From contig OZ242200.1 in assembly GCA_965205995.1 (NCBI GenBank), positions 3,534,001 to 3,598,000 of the forward strand: DNA of 64,000 nucleotides, given 5' to 3'. Below are positions 8,233 to 16,845 of the stretch, piece after piece; within the stretch, counting starts at the first letter, position 1; every line of letters starts with the position of its first letter. The position numbers were made by a program, and so were the translations under genes. The notes under the pieces are model-generated. The model saw nothing but the letters and a program-made list of their open reading frames with translations, was not told where the DNA came from and searched no databases. Source of the DNA: MPNO01 sp965205995. Its GTDB lineage: Bacteria; Pseudomonadota; Alphaproteobacteria; MPNO01.

Positions 8233-9327
8233 TCACGGCTTCGCGCAATCCGGAATCTTGTGGCCGGCCTCGTCCCACGCCGCCACGGCGCCGGGGTGAT
8301 ACTTGGCCGGCATCGGACCGCACATGCCGGTGATCGCGGGGTCGGTCTCGCCCACAGCCGTGTATTGCATATAGGGCGCCTTCTTCTTGTAGGCGTCGAC
8401 ATTGTCGATGAACACCTTGGTCAGCGCCTTCGCCAGCTTGAAGTCCATCGAGGTCTGCACCATCTCGCCGCCGATCGTCGCCGGGCTGCGCCAGACATTG
8501 TCTTCCGAGACAATGGTCAGACCCTTGACCGGCTTGACCGTCTTCAGATCGACGACGAAGGGCGCGATCCCCGGGGCCTTGAGATATTTCTGCATACCCT
8601 TGCCGTTCCACGTCTTCAGCGGCACCGACCACAGGGTCATGCTGCCCGAGCCAAGGGAACGGATAATCCGGGTGTCGGGGAAGGTGACAGGCAGGACCAT
8701 CGCCTCGCCGGTGCCGTCGGTGATGGTCTTCACCATCTGGCCCCAGTTGGACTGCACGCCCTTGTAGTCCTTGCCGTCGGTATAGCCGGTGGTGAACCTG
8801 ACCAGTGCCCGGGCTATGTTCAAAGCGGCGCCCCGCGGCGGGCCGTTGACGATCGTCTTGCCCTTGATGTCCTTCCAGCCTTTGACGCTGGAACTGTCAT
8901 AGGCGTAGAGCCCGTAGCCGCCATAGCGATAGGTGTAGAGCACCGCTGTCTGGGCGGCGAGCTCGGCGCCATAGCGATAGGTGTAGAGCACCGCTGTCTG
9001 GGCGGCGAGCTCGGCGCCCTTCTTCTTGCCGAGCTTGGCGTAGGGGCCCGCCCCCTTCGACAACAGGAAGGGCAGGATGAAGGGCACCGCGGCGAGATCG
9101 GTCTTGCCCTGGGCCACGTTCTGCAGGGAATTGGTCAGGGTCTGGTTCTCGGCGACCTGGAAATTGGCGACGCCGGCGGCCGAGGCGAGCTCGGCAAGGG
9201 TGATGACCGCGGTGTGGGGCGCGGCGCCGGCGCTCGCCGTTTCCGCGGTCAGGTTGTGCTGGGCGTTGGCCGAAACGGCGAAAGCCATCGCCGCCGCCAG
9301 GGCCGATAGCGCGAGTCCCCGGGACAT
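8233..9327 (-). CDS. TAXI-family TRAP solute-binding protein (copy 2) with internal 16-residue duplication
   Basis: 364 residues from the ATG at 9327, preceded by GGGAGGAATC, a strong ribosome-binding site. A signal peptide (MSRGLALSALAAAMAFAVSA) precedes the mature TAXI domain. It is a paralogue of the adjacent copy 1, exactly 16 residues longer. The difference is an in-frame duplication of AELAAQTAVLYTYRYG, caused by a perfect 48-bp tandem repeat. The insertion falls before the GYGLYAYDSSSVKGW segment, where copy 1 has a single version. Whether the extended loop still folds is unknown. The gene lies between the fused oxoprolinase (95-base gap) and copy 1 (56-base gap). Confidence 0.9.
   Translation of the reverse strand: MSRGLALSALAAAMAFAVSANAQHNLTAETASAGAAPHTAVITLAELASAAGVANFQVAENQTLTNSLQNVAQGKTDLAAVPFILPFLLSKGAGPYAKLGKKKGAELAAQTAVLYTYRYGAELAAQTAVLYTYRYGGYGLYAYDSSSVKGWKDIKGKTIVNGPPRGAALNIARALVRFTTGYTDGKDYKGVQSNWGQMVKTITDGTGEAMVLPVTFPDTRIIRSLGSGSMTLWSVPLKTWNGKGMQKYLKAPGIAPFVVDLKTVKPVKGLTIVSEDNVWRSPATIGGEMVQTSMDFKLAKALTKVFIDNVDAYKKKAPYMQYTAVGETDPAITGMCGPMPAKYHPGAVAAWDEAGHKIPDCAKP
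8919..9018. repeat. 48-bp perfect tandem duplication (2.08 copies) inside TAXI copy 2
   Basis: Bases 8919-8966 are repeated without mismatch at 8967-9014, and the match continues 4 more bases. The period is a multiple of three, so the reading frame is kept and 16 residues are duplicated. The perfect identity at nucleotide level, including wobble positions, means the event is very recent, or it is an assembly artefact. Confidence 0.95.
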
Positions 9328-9422
9328 GATTCCTCCCTGTGTCGCTGGGTGATCGACGGGAGGCAGTCTATAGCGGCATGCCACCGATGGGAAAACTCCC
9401 CGGCCCCGCGGATGGCGGTCGG

Positions 9423-12400
9423 CTATCGGGCCGGCGGGCCGTAGCCCCCGCCGCCCGGCGTTTCGATGATGAACCGGTCGCCCGCGTTCATCTGCGTCAT
9501 GTCGGTTCCGGTGAGCTCGTCGACCGTGCCGTCGGCGCGCTCGACATAGTTGTGGCCCGTCTTCCCCGGGCTTCCGCCGGCCATGCCGAAGGGCGCCACG
9601 CGGCGGTGGCTGGAGACGATCGCCGCCGTCATCGGCGCCTGGAACAGCACCCGGCGGACGATCCCGTTGCCCCCCTTGTTCGCGCCGGCGCCGCCCGAGC
9701 CGTCGCGGATCGAGAACGACTCCAGCACCACCGGGAAGCGCCATTCGAGGATCTCCGGGTCGGTGGCGCGCGTGTTGGTCATATGGGTATGGACGGCGTG
9801 CGCCCCGTCGAAACCGGGCCCCGCGCCGGCGCCGCCGCAGATCGTCTCGTAGTTCTGATAGCCCGCGTTGTCGCCGAAGGTGAAGTTGTTCATCGTCCCC
9901 TGGCCCGCCCCCATGATGCCGAGCGCGCCGATCAGCGCGTTGGTGACCGCCTGGGAGGTCTCGACATTGCCGGCGACGACGGCGGCCGGGTAGCGCGGGG
10001 CCAGCATGCAGCCATCGGGGATGATCACCCGGAGCGGCTTGAGACAGCCCGCGTTGAGCGGGATCTCGTCGTCCACCATCAGCCGGAACACGTAGAGCAC
10101 CGCCGCCATGCAGACCGAGGACGGGGCGTTGAAGTTGCTGTTCTGCTGCGGCGAGGTGCCGGTGAAGTCGATGATCGCCTCGCGGTTCTCGCGGTCGACC
10201 TCGATGTCGACGCAGATCCTCGCGCCCGAATCCATCTCGTATTCGTAGGACCCGTCGGTCAGCACGCCGAGCACCCGGCGAACGCATTCCTCGGCATTGT
10301 CCTGGACGTGCGTCATATAGGCGTGGACGACGTCGAGCCCGAAATGGGCGACCATCTTGCGCAGCTCCTGGACGCCCTTCTCGTTGCCCGCGATGTGGGC
10401 CTTGAGGTCGGCCAGGTTGTTCTTGAAGTTGCGCGTGGGGTAGGGCGCGCCGGTGAACAGCGCCTCGGTCTCCTTCTCCAGCAGCCGGCCGCCCGAGACC
10501 AGCTGGAAGTTGTCGATCAGCACGCCTTCCTCGTCGATATGCTTGGAATCGGGCGGCACCGAGCCCGGCGTGGTCCCGCCGATATCGGCGTGATGCCCGC
10601 GCGCGGCGACGTAGAACAGGATGTCCTCGCCGGCCTCGTCGAACACCGGGGTGATCACCGTCACGTCCGGCAGATGGGTCCCGCCGTTATAGGGCGTGTT
10701 CAGCATGAACACGTCGCCCGGGACGATGGTGCCGGCGCGCTGCTCGGAGACGGTGCGGACGCTCTCGCTCATCGAGCCCAGATGCACCGGGATATGGGGC
10801 GCGTTGGCGACCAGGCTGCCGTCGGGGCCGAAGATCGCGCAGGAGAAGTCGAGGCGCTCCTTGATGTTGACCGAATAGGAGGTGTTCTGGAGCACCACCC
10901 CCATCTGCTCGGCGATCGACATGAAGAGGTTGTTGAACACCTCCAGCATCACCGGATCGACCTCGGTGCCGACCGATGCCTGGCCCGGCCGCGGCACCAC
11001 GCGGTTGAGGATCATCTGGTCGTAGCGGTTGATCTCCGCCGCCCAGCCGGGCTCGACGACGGTGGTCGCGTTGGCCTCGATGATCACCGCCGGGCCGCTC
11101 ACCTTGCAGCCGGGCTTCATCTCCTCGCGGTCGTAGAGTCGGGTCGCGTGCCGCTCGCCGGCCATATAGGTCTCGACCTCGTCGACCGGCGCCGGCGGCT
11201 CGGCGGACCCCATGGCGACGGCGGGGTCGACGACATCCGGCGCGCTCGCGATCACCTCGACGGTGACCGCCTCGACGATGTGGTTCTTCTCGGGCGCGAT
11301 AAAGCCGTATTGCAGGTGATGCGCCGCCTCGAACTCGGCGACGATGGCCTTGCGGTCGGCGAAATCGACGATCAGCGGCGAATCGGTCCCCTGGTAGCGC
11401 AGATGCACCTTGCGCAGCGTATAGGTCCGCGCCGGGTCGCCGCCCTGGCGGGTCATCTCGACCCGGCCGTGCTCTTCCATCTCGTCGAGGATCGCCTCGA
11501 CGTCTTCCAGCAGCGCATCGTCGAGGATCGCCTCGACCGCGCGTTCGCGCATCACCCGGAGGTCGGCGAGCCCCATCCCGTAGGCCGAAAGCACGCCGGC
11601 GAAGGGGTGGATGAAGACGCGGCTGATACCGAGGGAATCCGCCACCAGGCAGGCATGCTGCCCGCCCGCCCCGCCGAAGCAGTTGAGGGTGTAGCCGGTC
11701 ACGTCATGGCCGCGCTGGATCGAGATCTGCTTGATCGCCTTGGCCATGTTCTCGACGGCGATCATCAGGAAGCCTTCGGCGACCTCGACGGGGGTGCGCC
11801 GGTCTCCGGTCTCGCGCTCGATCTGGGCGGCGAGCGCGGCGAATTTCCCGCGCACCGCCTCCTCGTCGAGGGCTTCGTCCGCGTTGGGGCCGAACACCCT
11901 GGGGAAGACGCTCGCGCGAATCTTGCCCACCATCACATTGGCGTCGGTCACGCAAAGCGGGCCGCCCCTGCGGTAGCAGGCGGGGCCCGGATTGGCGCCC
12001 GCCGAATCCGGACCGACGCGGTAGCGGGTGCCGTCGAAATGGAGGATCGAGCCGCCGCCGGCGGCGACGGTGTGGATCTGCATCATCGGCGCGCGCATGC
12101 GCACGCCGGCGACCAGGGTCTCGAACGAACGCTCGTATTCGCCGTCGTAATGCGCAACGTCGGTCGAGGTGCCGCCCATGTCGAAGCTGACGATCTTGTC
12201 GTAGCCGGCCATGGCGGAGGTGCGCACCGCGCCGACGATGCCGCCGGCCGGGCCGGACAGGATGCTGTCCTTGCCGCGGAAGAAACGCGCATCGGCGAGC
12301 CCGCCATTCGACTGCATGAACATCAGCCGGGTCTCGCCGAGCTCGTCGCGGATGCGGTCGACATAGCGCCTGAGGATCGGCGAGACATAGGCGTCGACGA

Positions 12401-13046
12401 CTGTGGTGTCGCCGCGCCCGACCAGCTTCATCAGCGGGCTGATCTCGTGCGAGACCGAGACCTGGCCGAAGCCGACCTCGCGCGCGAGCCGGGCGACCTC
12501 GATCTCATGGTCGTGGTGGCGGTAGCCGTGGACGAACACGATGGCGACCGACTCGATGCCGTCGCGCTTGGCCTCCTCCAGCGCCTGCCGCGCGCCGTCG
12601 AGGTCCACCGGCACGAGCTCCTCGCCCTCGGCCGAATAGCGCTCGTCGATCTCGACAACGCGCTCGTAGAGAAGCTCGGGCAGGACGATGTGCCGCGCGA
12701 AGAGGAGAGGCCGGTTCTGGTAGCCGATGCGGAGGGCGTCGCGGAACCCCCTGGTGATCAGCAGGATCGTGCGGTCGCCCTTGCGCTCCAGCAGCGCGTT
12801 GGTGGCGACCGTGGTACCCATCTTGACGGTTTCGATGGCGTCGGCCGGGATCTCGCCCGCGGCCTCGATGCCGAGCAGGTCGCGGATGCCCTGGAGCGCC
12901 GCATCCTCGTAGCGCTCGGGGTTTTCCGACAACAGCTTGTGGGTGACCAGCCCGCCATCCGGCTTCTGCGCGACGAAATCGGTGAACGTCCCGCCGCGGT
13001 CGATCCAGAACTGCCAGCGGCCGTTATGCACAGAAGCATCGCTCAC
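9423..13046 (-). CDS. Fused hydantoinase A/B protein (5-oxoprolinase family)
   Basis: 1207 residues from the GTG at 13046; an earlier in-frame ATG at 13247 would overlap the divergent gene and adds non-homologous sequence. Residues 1-690 are HyuA-like: the actin/HSP70-type ATPase motif RGGTFTDFVAQ near the N-terminus, SNGGLADARFF, LSGPAGGIVGA, FDMGGTSTDVAHYDG and VAAGGGSILHFDG. Residues from about 695 are HyuB-like (DPVMLEVFNNLFMSIAEQMG, FNAPSSVCMAAVLYVFR, PGGGGYGPPAR at the C-terminus). This architecture and length are those of ATP-dependent 5-oxoprolinase and N-methylhydantoinase fusions, which open cyclic amides. It is the first gene of an operon with a TRAP-TAXI importer. The true substrate is unproven. 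Confidence 0.9.
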   Translation of the reverse strand: MSDASVHNGRWQFWIDRGGTFTDFVAQKPDGGLVTHKLLSENPERYEDAALQGIRDLLGIEAAGEIPADAIETVKMGTTVATNALLERKGDRTILLITRGFRDALRIGYQNRPLLFARHIVLPELLYERVVEIDERYSAEGEELVPVDLDGARQALEEAKRDGIESVAIVFVHGYRHHDHEIEVARLAREVGFGQVSVSHEISPLMKLVGRGDTTVVDAYVSPILRRYVDRIRDELGETRLMFMQSNGGLADARFFRGKDSILSGPAGGIVGAVRTSAMAGYDKIVSFDMGGTSTDVAHYDGEYERSFETLVAGVRMRAPMMQIHTVAAGGGSILHFDGTRYRVGPDSAGANPGPACYRRGGPLCVTDANVMVGKIRASVFPRVFGPNADEALDEEAVRGKFAALAAQIERETGDRRTPVEVAEGFLMIAVENMAKAIKQISIQRGHDVTGYTLNCFGGAGGQHACLVADSLGISRVFIHPFAGVLSAYGMGLADLRVMRERAVEAILDDALLEDVEAILDEMEEHGRVEMTRQGGDPARTYTLRKVHLRYQGTDSPLIVDFADRKAIVAEFEAAHHLQYGFIAPEKNHIVEAVTVEVIASAPDVVDPAVAMGSAEPPAPVDEVETYMAGERHATRLYDREEMKPGCKVSGPAVIIEANATTVVEPGWAAEINRYDQMILNRVVPRPGQASVGTEVDPVMLEVFNNLFMSIAEQMGVVLQNTSYSVNIKERLDFSCAIFGPDGSLVANAPHIPVHLGSMSESVRTVSEQRAGTIVPGDVFMLNTPYNGGTHLPDVTVITPVFDEAGEDILFYVAARGHHADIGGTTPGSVPPDSKHIDEEGVLIDNFQLVSGGRLLEKETEALFTGAPYPTRNFKNNLADLKAHIAGNEKGVQELRKMVAHFGLDVVHAYMTHVQDNAEECVRRVLGVLTDGSYEYEMDSGARICVDIEVDRENREAIIDFTGTSPQQNSNFNAPSSVCMAAVLYVFRLMVDDEIPLNAGCLKPLRVIIPDGCMLAPRYPAAVVAGNVETSQAVTNALIGALGIMGAGQGTMNNFTFGDNAGYQNYETICGGAGAGPGFDGAHAVHTHMTNTRATDPEILEWRFPVVLESFSIRDGSGGAGANKGGNGIVRRVLFQAPMTAAIVSSHRRVAPFGMAGGSPGKTGHNYVERADGTVDELTGTDMTQMNAGDRFIIETPGGGGYGPPAR

Positions 13047-13123
13047 GTCAGCACCCCATTCTCTCACAGCGGGTTTGAATCGGCGGAACGCGCCGGCGCC
13101 CGGCGATCCGCGTTCACGCGGTC

Positions 13124-13152
13124 TGATACTATCTTTGCCGCGATGATACAAT
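13124..13152. promoter_or_regulatory. Candidate operator: direct repeat TGATAC(T/A)AT, 20-bp spacing
   Basis: The 176-base divergent region between the fused oxoprolinase and the Rieske dioxygenase is GC-rich except for two copies of TGATACWAT at 13124-13132 and 13144-13152, exactly two helical turns apart. The first copy is also part of the near-palindrome GATACTATC. This is the expected layout for a regulator binding on one face of the helix and controlling both directions. No matching regulator gene is obvious; the nearest one encodes an Lrp/AsnC protein at 16.2-16.7 kb. Confidence 0.35.
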
Positions 13153-13222
13153 TTCCCGGCCACCGACGAGAGGCCGGAGGCGATGAACCGGCCCGGCGGG
13201 GAGAGATTTCGCGGGAAGAGAC

Positions 13223-14533
13223 ATGGATGACATGACGCACACCGCACGGGGCGAGTCCTGGGTCGACGCGGCGAACGGCACGGTGCGCCGCGAGGCCTTC
13301 GTGAGCGAGGATGTGTTCCGCCTGGAGCTCGACCGGATCTTTCACCGGCTCTGGGTCTTCGTCGCCCACGACAGCGAAATCCCGAACGAGGGCGACTATG
13401 TCGTGCGGACCATGGGCCGGGTGCCGGTGATCGTGGTCCGGGGGAGCGGCGGGACGGTGCGCGTCCTGCTCAATTCCTGCCGCCATCGGGGCACCAAGCT
13501 GTGCCGGGGGGAGGCCGGCAATGCCCGGCATTTCGTCTGCCCGTATCACGGCTGGAGCTATGCGATCGACGGGCGGCTCATCACCACCGGCTACGATGAG
13601 CATCTGCCGCCCGCAATGGACAAGGCGGAATGGGGCCTGGTGCCGGCACCGAGGGCGGAGACCTACAAGGGTCTCGTCTTCGCCGCCTGGGACCCCGGCG
13701 CGCCGCCGCTCGGCGACTATCTCGGCGACATCGCCTGGTATCTCGACGCGCTGTTCTGGCGCTCGCCGGAGGGGATGGAGGTGCTCGCGCCGCCGCATCG
13801 CTGGCGCGCGCGGGCCAATTGGAAGATCGGTGCGCTCAACTTCATCGGCGACAGCCAGCATGTGCGCACCACCCATGCCGGGCCGGTCACCCTCGACCGG
13901 GTGCGCTCGGAAAAGGAGGGGTTCTACAAGCTCGGCGGCGAAAGCTTCCAGGTGGTCACCGAGGAAGGCCATGGCTGCACCCTCACCTATCTCGCGCCCG
14001 GCATGCCGGAGCAGAACTATCTCACCCACGCGCCGGCGCTGCGGGCGGCCTATGCGGAGGTCCTCGGCGCGGACCAGCTTGCGATGCTGCACCATCTCCG
14101 GGTCGTCGTCGGCAATGTCTTTCCCAATTTCTCGTTCATCGAATCCCAGGTCGCGCTCGGCGAGAAGGCGGTCATCATCCGCCAGTGGCAGCCGGTCGGC
14201 GGGACCGAGATGGAAATCCTGAGCTGGGTGCTGGCGGAACGGGAGGCCTCGGCCGAATACAAGGCGCGCGCGCTCAAGCACGGGTTCCACAATTTCGGCG
14301 CGGCCGGCGTGTTCGAGCAGGACGATCTCGAACTCTGGGCGTCGGCGACCCAGGCGAGCGACAATCCGGTCGCGCAGCTTTACCCCTACAGCTTCCACTC
14401 CAGCCTCCCCTTCGACGATGCGCCGAGCGAGGACGTGAAATGGCCGGGCCGGGCGTATCAGCCGTCGAACACCGAGGTCGCCCAGTTCGCCTTCATGCGC
14501 CGCTGGGACGGGGCGATGCGGTCGCAGGGGTGA
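13223..14533 (+). CDS. Rieske aromatic-ring-hydroxylating dioxygenase, large (alpha) subunit
   Basis: 436 residues. The N-terminal Rieske [2Fe-2S] site is complete: Cys86-x-His88 (SCRHRG) and Cys106-x2-His109 (CPYHGW). The C-terminal catalytic domain shows GDSQHVRTTH, giving the mononuclear iron ligands Asp210 (bridging), His213 and His218. The upstream GGGAAGAG is a fair ribosome-binding site; an alternative ATG lies 9 bases downstream. It is followed after 2 bases by the small-subunit gene, so the enzyme is a heteromeric alpha/beta terminal oxygenase of the benzoate/toluate/anthranilate type. No ferredoxin or reductase gene is adjacent, so electrons must come from elsewhere. Confidence 0.93.
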   Translation: MDDMTHTARGESWVDAANGTVRREAFVSEDVFRLELDRIFHRLWVFVAHDSEIPNEGDYVVRTMGRVPVIVVRGSGGTVRVLLNSCRHRGTKLCRGEAGNARHFVCPYHGWSYAIDGRLITTGYDEHLPPAMDKAEWGLVPAPRAETYKGLVFAAWDPGAPPLGDYLGDIAWYLDALFWRSPEGMEVLAPPHRWRARANWKIGALNFIGDSQHVRTTHAGPVTLDRVRSEKEGFYKLGGESFQVVTEEGHGCTLTYLAPGMPEQNYLTHAPALRAAYAEVLGADQLAMLHHLRVVVGNVFPNFSFIESQVALGEKAVIIRQWQPVGGTEMEILSWVLAEREASAEYKARALKHGFHNFGAAGVFEQDDLELWASATQASDNPVAQLYPYSFHSSLPFDDAPSEDVKWPGRAYQPSNTEVAQFAFMRRWDGAMRSQG

Positions 14534-14535
14534 AC

Positions 14536-15057
14536 ATGGACGGCGAGGGCGGCTTCGCGCCGGCGAGCGACGCGGCGTTCATGGAGGTGCAGCGCTTCCT
14601 CAACCGGGAGGCCGCGCTGCTCGATGAGCGCGACTACGCGGCATGGTTCGGCCTGCTGACCGGGGACGTCAACTACGCGGTGACCGCCCGGGTCTCGCGT
14701 CCCGCTGAGTCCGGTCCGCTCGACTACGCCATCATCGACGAGGACGCCGACGCGCTGCGGCTGCGCGTCCTGCAGATCGGCGATCCGAAACTCACCCGGG
14801 CGGAGAACCCGGCCACGCTGACACGGCGTTTCGTTTCCAATCTCGAGGTGGAGACCGCCTTGCCGCCCGACGACTATGTCGCGCACAGCAACCTTCTGGT
14901 CTACCGCCAGCGCGGCACCGCGCCGGACGGAGATTTCTACGCCGGGCGCCGGCGCGACATGCTCAGGCGCGTGGACGGCTCGCTGCGCGTCGCCGACCGG
15001 CTGGTCCGGCTCGACCACAACGTGCTCTTCGACGGATCGCTCAGCGTCATTCTCTAG
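14536..15057 (+). CDS. Rieske aromatic-ring-hydroxylating dioxygenase, small (beta) subunit
   Basis: 173 residues from the ATG at 14536, two bases after the alpha stop. It is a SnoaL/NTF2-like beta subunit: FLNREAALLDERDYAAWFGLL near the N-terminus is the family hallmark, with a C-terminus ADRLVRLDHNVLFDGSLSVI. It has a structural role in the alpha3beta3 oxygenase. Length is normal for the family. The reading frame is open much further upstream, but only as a shadow of the alpha gene. Confidence 0.92.
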   Translation: MDGEGGFAPASDAAFMEVQRFLNREAALLDERDYAAWFGLLTGDVNYAVTARVSRPAESGPLDYAIIDEDADALRLRVLQIGDPKLTRAENPATLTRRFVSNLEVETALPPDDYVAHSNLLVYRQRGTAPDGDFYAGRRRDMLRRVDGSLRVADRLVRLDHNVLFDGSLSVIL

Positions 15058-15110
15058 CCGCGCCCCGCGTGGCATAGTCGCCACCGGGAAACCCGTCTGG
15101 AGGATCCGGC

Positions 15111-16214
15111 ATGTCGGCGATCGACTATGGCGACGCGCCCGTTCCGGTGCGCGAGGACATGATCGCGGCCCATGACCGCGCCTGGCGGCGCATCGCGCAA
15201 GCGGGTACCTGGCATTCGGGAGAGCTCCGGGTGCGCATCGCGGCGGAGACCCGGAACGCGGGGAATTGCGGGCTTTGCGCCACCCGCAAGCAGGCGCTCT
15301 CGCCCTACGGCGTCGCGGGCGACCACGACCATATGGGCGCCCTTCCCGACGTCATGGTCGAGGCGATCCACCGGATCGCGACCGATCCGGGCCGGCTCAC
15401 GCGGGCATGGTATCGGGGCCTGATCGACGCCGGGCTGGCCGCTCCCGAATACGTCGAGACCGTCGGCGTGGCGTGCACGACGATTTCGATCGATACCTTC
15501 GCCCGGGCGATGGGGATGGACCCGCCGCCGCTGCCGCAACCGGTGGCGGGCGAGCCGGGACGCGTCCGTCCGGCGAGCGCGTCGCAGGGTCCGGCCTGGG
15601 TGCCGTGGATCGCGCCCGGGGACGCGGCGGAGGACGAGCGCGACCTGTTCAGCCCCGAGCACGCGAACATCCACCGGGCGATGAGCCTGGTGCCGGCCGA
15701 GGCGCGCGGCTTCTTCGACCTGGTGGGGACCCAGTATTTGCAGCGCCACCAGATGCGCGACTTCGCCAACGAGTTCCGCGCCATCGCCCACGCGCAGATC
15801 GAGCTGATCGCCGGCCGGATATCGGCGATCAACCAATGCGTCTATTGAACCACCAGCCACGCGATGCTGCTCCGTGCGAGCGGCGAGCACAACGGCCAGG
15901 CGATCGATCTCGACGCGGTCATCGGCGCTGCCGATGGCGACGGCGGCATTCCGGGGGGCGACCTGCTGGTGGCGTTCGCCGAGGCGGTCGTGGGCGAGGA
16001 TGCGCAGGCGCTCGCGGACGCGCGGCGGGCCGTGCTCGATACGCTCGGGGAACGGGCTCTGGTCGATTCCTGCGGCGTCGCGGCGACCTTCAACGCGATC
16101 GACCGGGTAGCGGATGCGACCGGCATCCCGATCGACGAGGCGCGGGTCGAACCGAGCGCCGGTCTCCGCGACCGGCTCGGCATCGACCGCTTCCCCTCGC
16201 GGATGCAGGGTTAG
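15111..16214 (+). CDS. Probable AhpD-like (carboxymuconolactone decarboxylase superfamily) selenoprotein; TGA at 15846-15848 read as Sec246
   Basis: Start ATG 15111 has GGAGG 8 bases upstream. Conventional translation stops after 245 residues at a TGA, but the same frame continues 121 codons to a TAG at 16212, giving 367 residues. Around the TGA the protein reads NQCVY-U-TTSHAMLLRAS, which matches the catalytic CxxC(x3)H of AhpD-type peroxidase-family proteins with the second Cys replaced by Sec (Cys243, Sec246, His250). The extension keeps GC-rich wobble positions and looks like a normal family C-terminus (CGVAATFNAIDRVADATGIP). A second CxxC lies at Cys53/Cys56. A SECIS-like hairpin follows the TGA. 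AhpD-like selenoproteins with CxxU are known from marine metagenomes. The alternative is a nonsense mutation of TGC to TGA. No sel genes are in the window. Confidence 0.72.
15846..15890 (+). promoter_or_regulatory. Candidate bacterial SECIS element (Sec codon plus hairpin)
   Basis: After the TGA (15846-15848) bases 15868-15874 (TGCTCCG) can pair with 15881-15889 (CGgcGAGCA), leaving a 2-base bulge (15883-15884) and the 6-base apical loop TGCGAG at 15875-15880. The loop begins 27 bases after the TGA and has G as its second base. Both fit the published bacterial SECIS rules (loop 16-37 nt from the UGA, G within its first two bases). SelB would bind this hairpin. GC-rich coding DNA forms hairpins easily, so the structure is supporting, not decisive. 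Confidence 0.55.
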
Positions 16215-16696
16215 CCCGGTTCGTCGATGGCGATGGGGACGCCCGGGGCGTATTTCGAGCTGCGCACGGCGAGCGCCGATTTGACCACGCTGACATTGGG
16301 GGCGGCGGTCAGCCGCGTCGTCAGGAAACGCTGATAGGCGTCCCAGTCGGTCGCCACGATCTTGAGCAGGAAATCGGTTTCGCCCGCCAGCATGTGGCAC
16401 TCGCGAACCTCGGGCCAGGAAGCGACCAGCGCCTCGAACGCGGTGAGGTCCGCCTCCGCCTGGCTGTGAAGCCCGACATTGGCGAACACCGTCACCCCGA
16501 AGCCGAGCGCTTCGGGATCGACCTCCGCGTGGTAACCGAGGATGCAGCCGGTCTGTTCCAGCGCCCGCACGCGGCGCAGGCAGGGCGGCGGCGAGATGCC
16601 GGCGCGGCGCGCAAGCTCGACATTGGTCATCCGCCCCTCCTGCTGGAGGTCGCGGAGGATCCTGAGATCGATGCGGTCCAGCTTGACCCGGGCCAT
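16211..16696 (-). CDS. Lrp/AsnC-family transcriptional regulator
   Basis: 161 residues. The N-terminal winged helix-turn-helix is clear (LDRIDLRILRDLQQEGRMTN then VELARRAGISPPPCLRRVRALE). The C-terminal ligand-binding RAM/AsnC domain contains VRECHMLAGETDFLLKIVA. The stop overlaps the end of the convergent selenoprotein frame by 4 bases. The target is unknown; the AT-rich repeat in its own upstream region suggests autoregulation, and trxB starts divergently from the same region. Confidence 0.92.
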   Translation of the reverse strand: MARVKLDRIDLRILRDLQQEGRMTNVELARRAGISPPPCLRRVRALEQTGCILGYHAEVDPEALGFGVTVFANVGLHSQAEADLTAFEALVASWPEVRECHMLAGETDFLLKIVATDWDAYQRFLTTRLTAAPNVSVVKSALAVRSSKYAPGVPIAIDEPG

Positions 16697-16732
16697 GGAA
16701 GACTCTCCATGTCGATGGCGGGTTCGCGTCGC

Positions 16733-16764
16733 GCAATTATATTAGCAACATCGGCAATTATATT
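16733..16764. promoter_or_regulatory. Candidate Lrp/AsnC operator: direct repeat GCAATTATATT, 21-bp spacing
   Basis: In an otherwise GC-rich genome the region upstream of the Lrp-type gene carries two perfect copies of GCAATTATATT (16733-16743 and 16754-16764), exactly two helical turns apart. AT-rich sites phased by whole turns are how Lrp-type octamers bind. The repeats lie 37-68 bases upstream of the regulator start and could also overlap its -10 region, as in autorepression. Confidence 0.5.
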
Positions 16765-16845
16765 TCAACCACGAGGTCCTTCGGCGCTGGAAATATCGCC
16801 AGCGCGAACCTAATGTGCCGCTTATTCGATCGGCGCCCCAAACCG

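Noticed and set aside
9339..13235. A 1298-codon open frame on the plus strand opposite the fused oxoprolinase
   Set aside because: It is an antisense shadow: low-complexity Arg/Asp/His/Val-rich sequence with no domain, typical of high-GC DNA, while the minus strand encodes an unmistakable HyuA/HyuB protein.
15864..16214. The frame after the TGA as an independent 116-residue gene starting at ATG 15864
   Set aside because: No ribosome-binding site, the sequence is a C-terminal half of the same family fold, and the conserved catalytic His250 lies just before that ATG, between it and the TGA.
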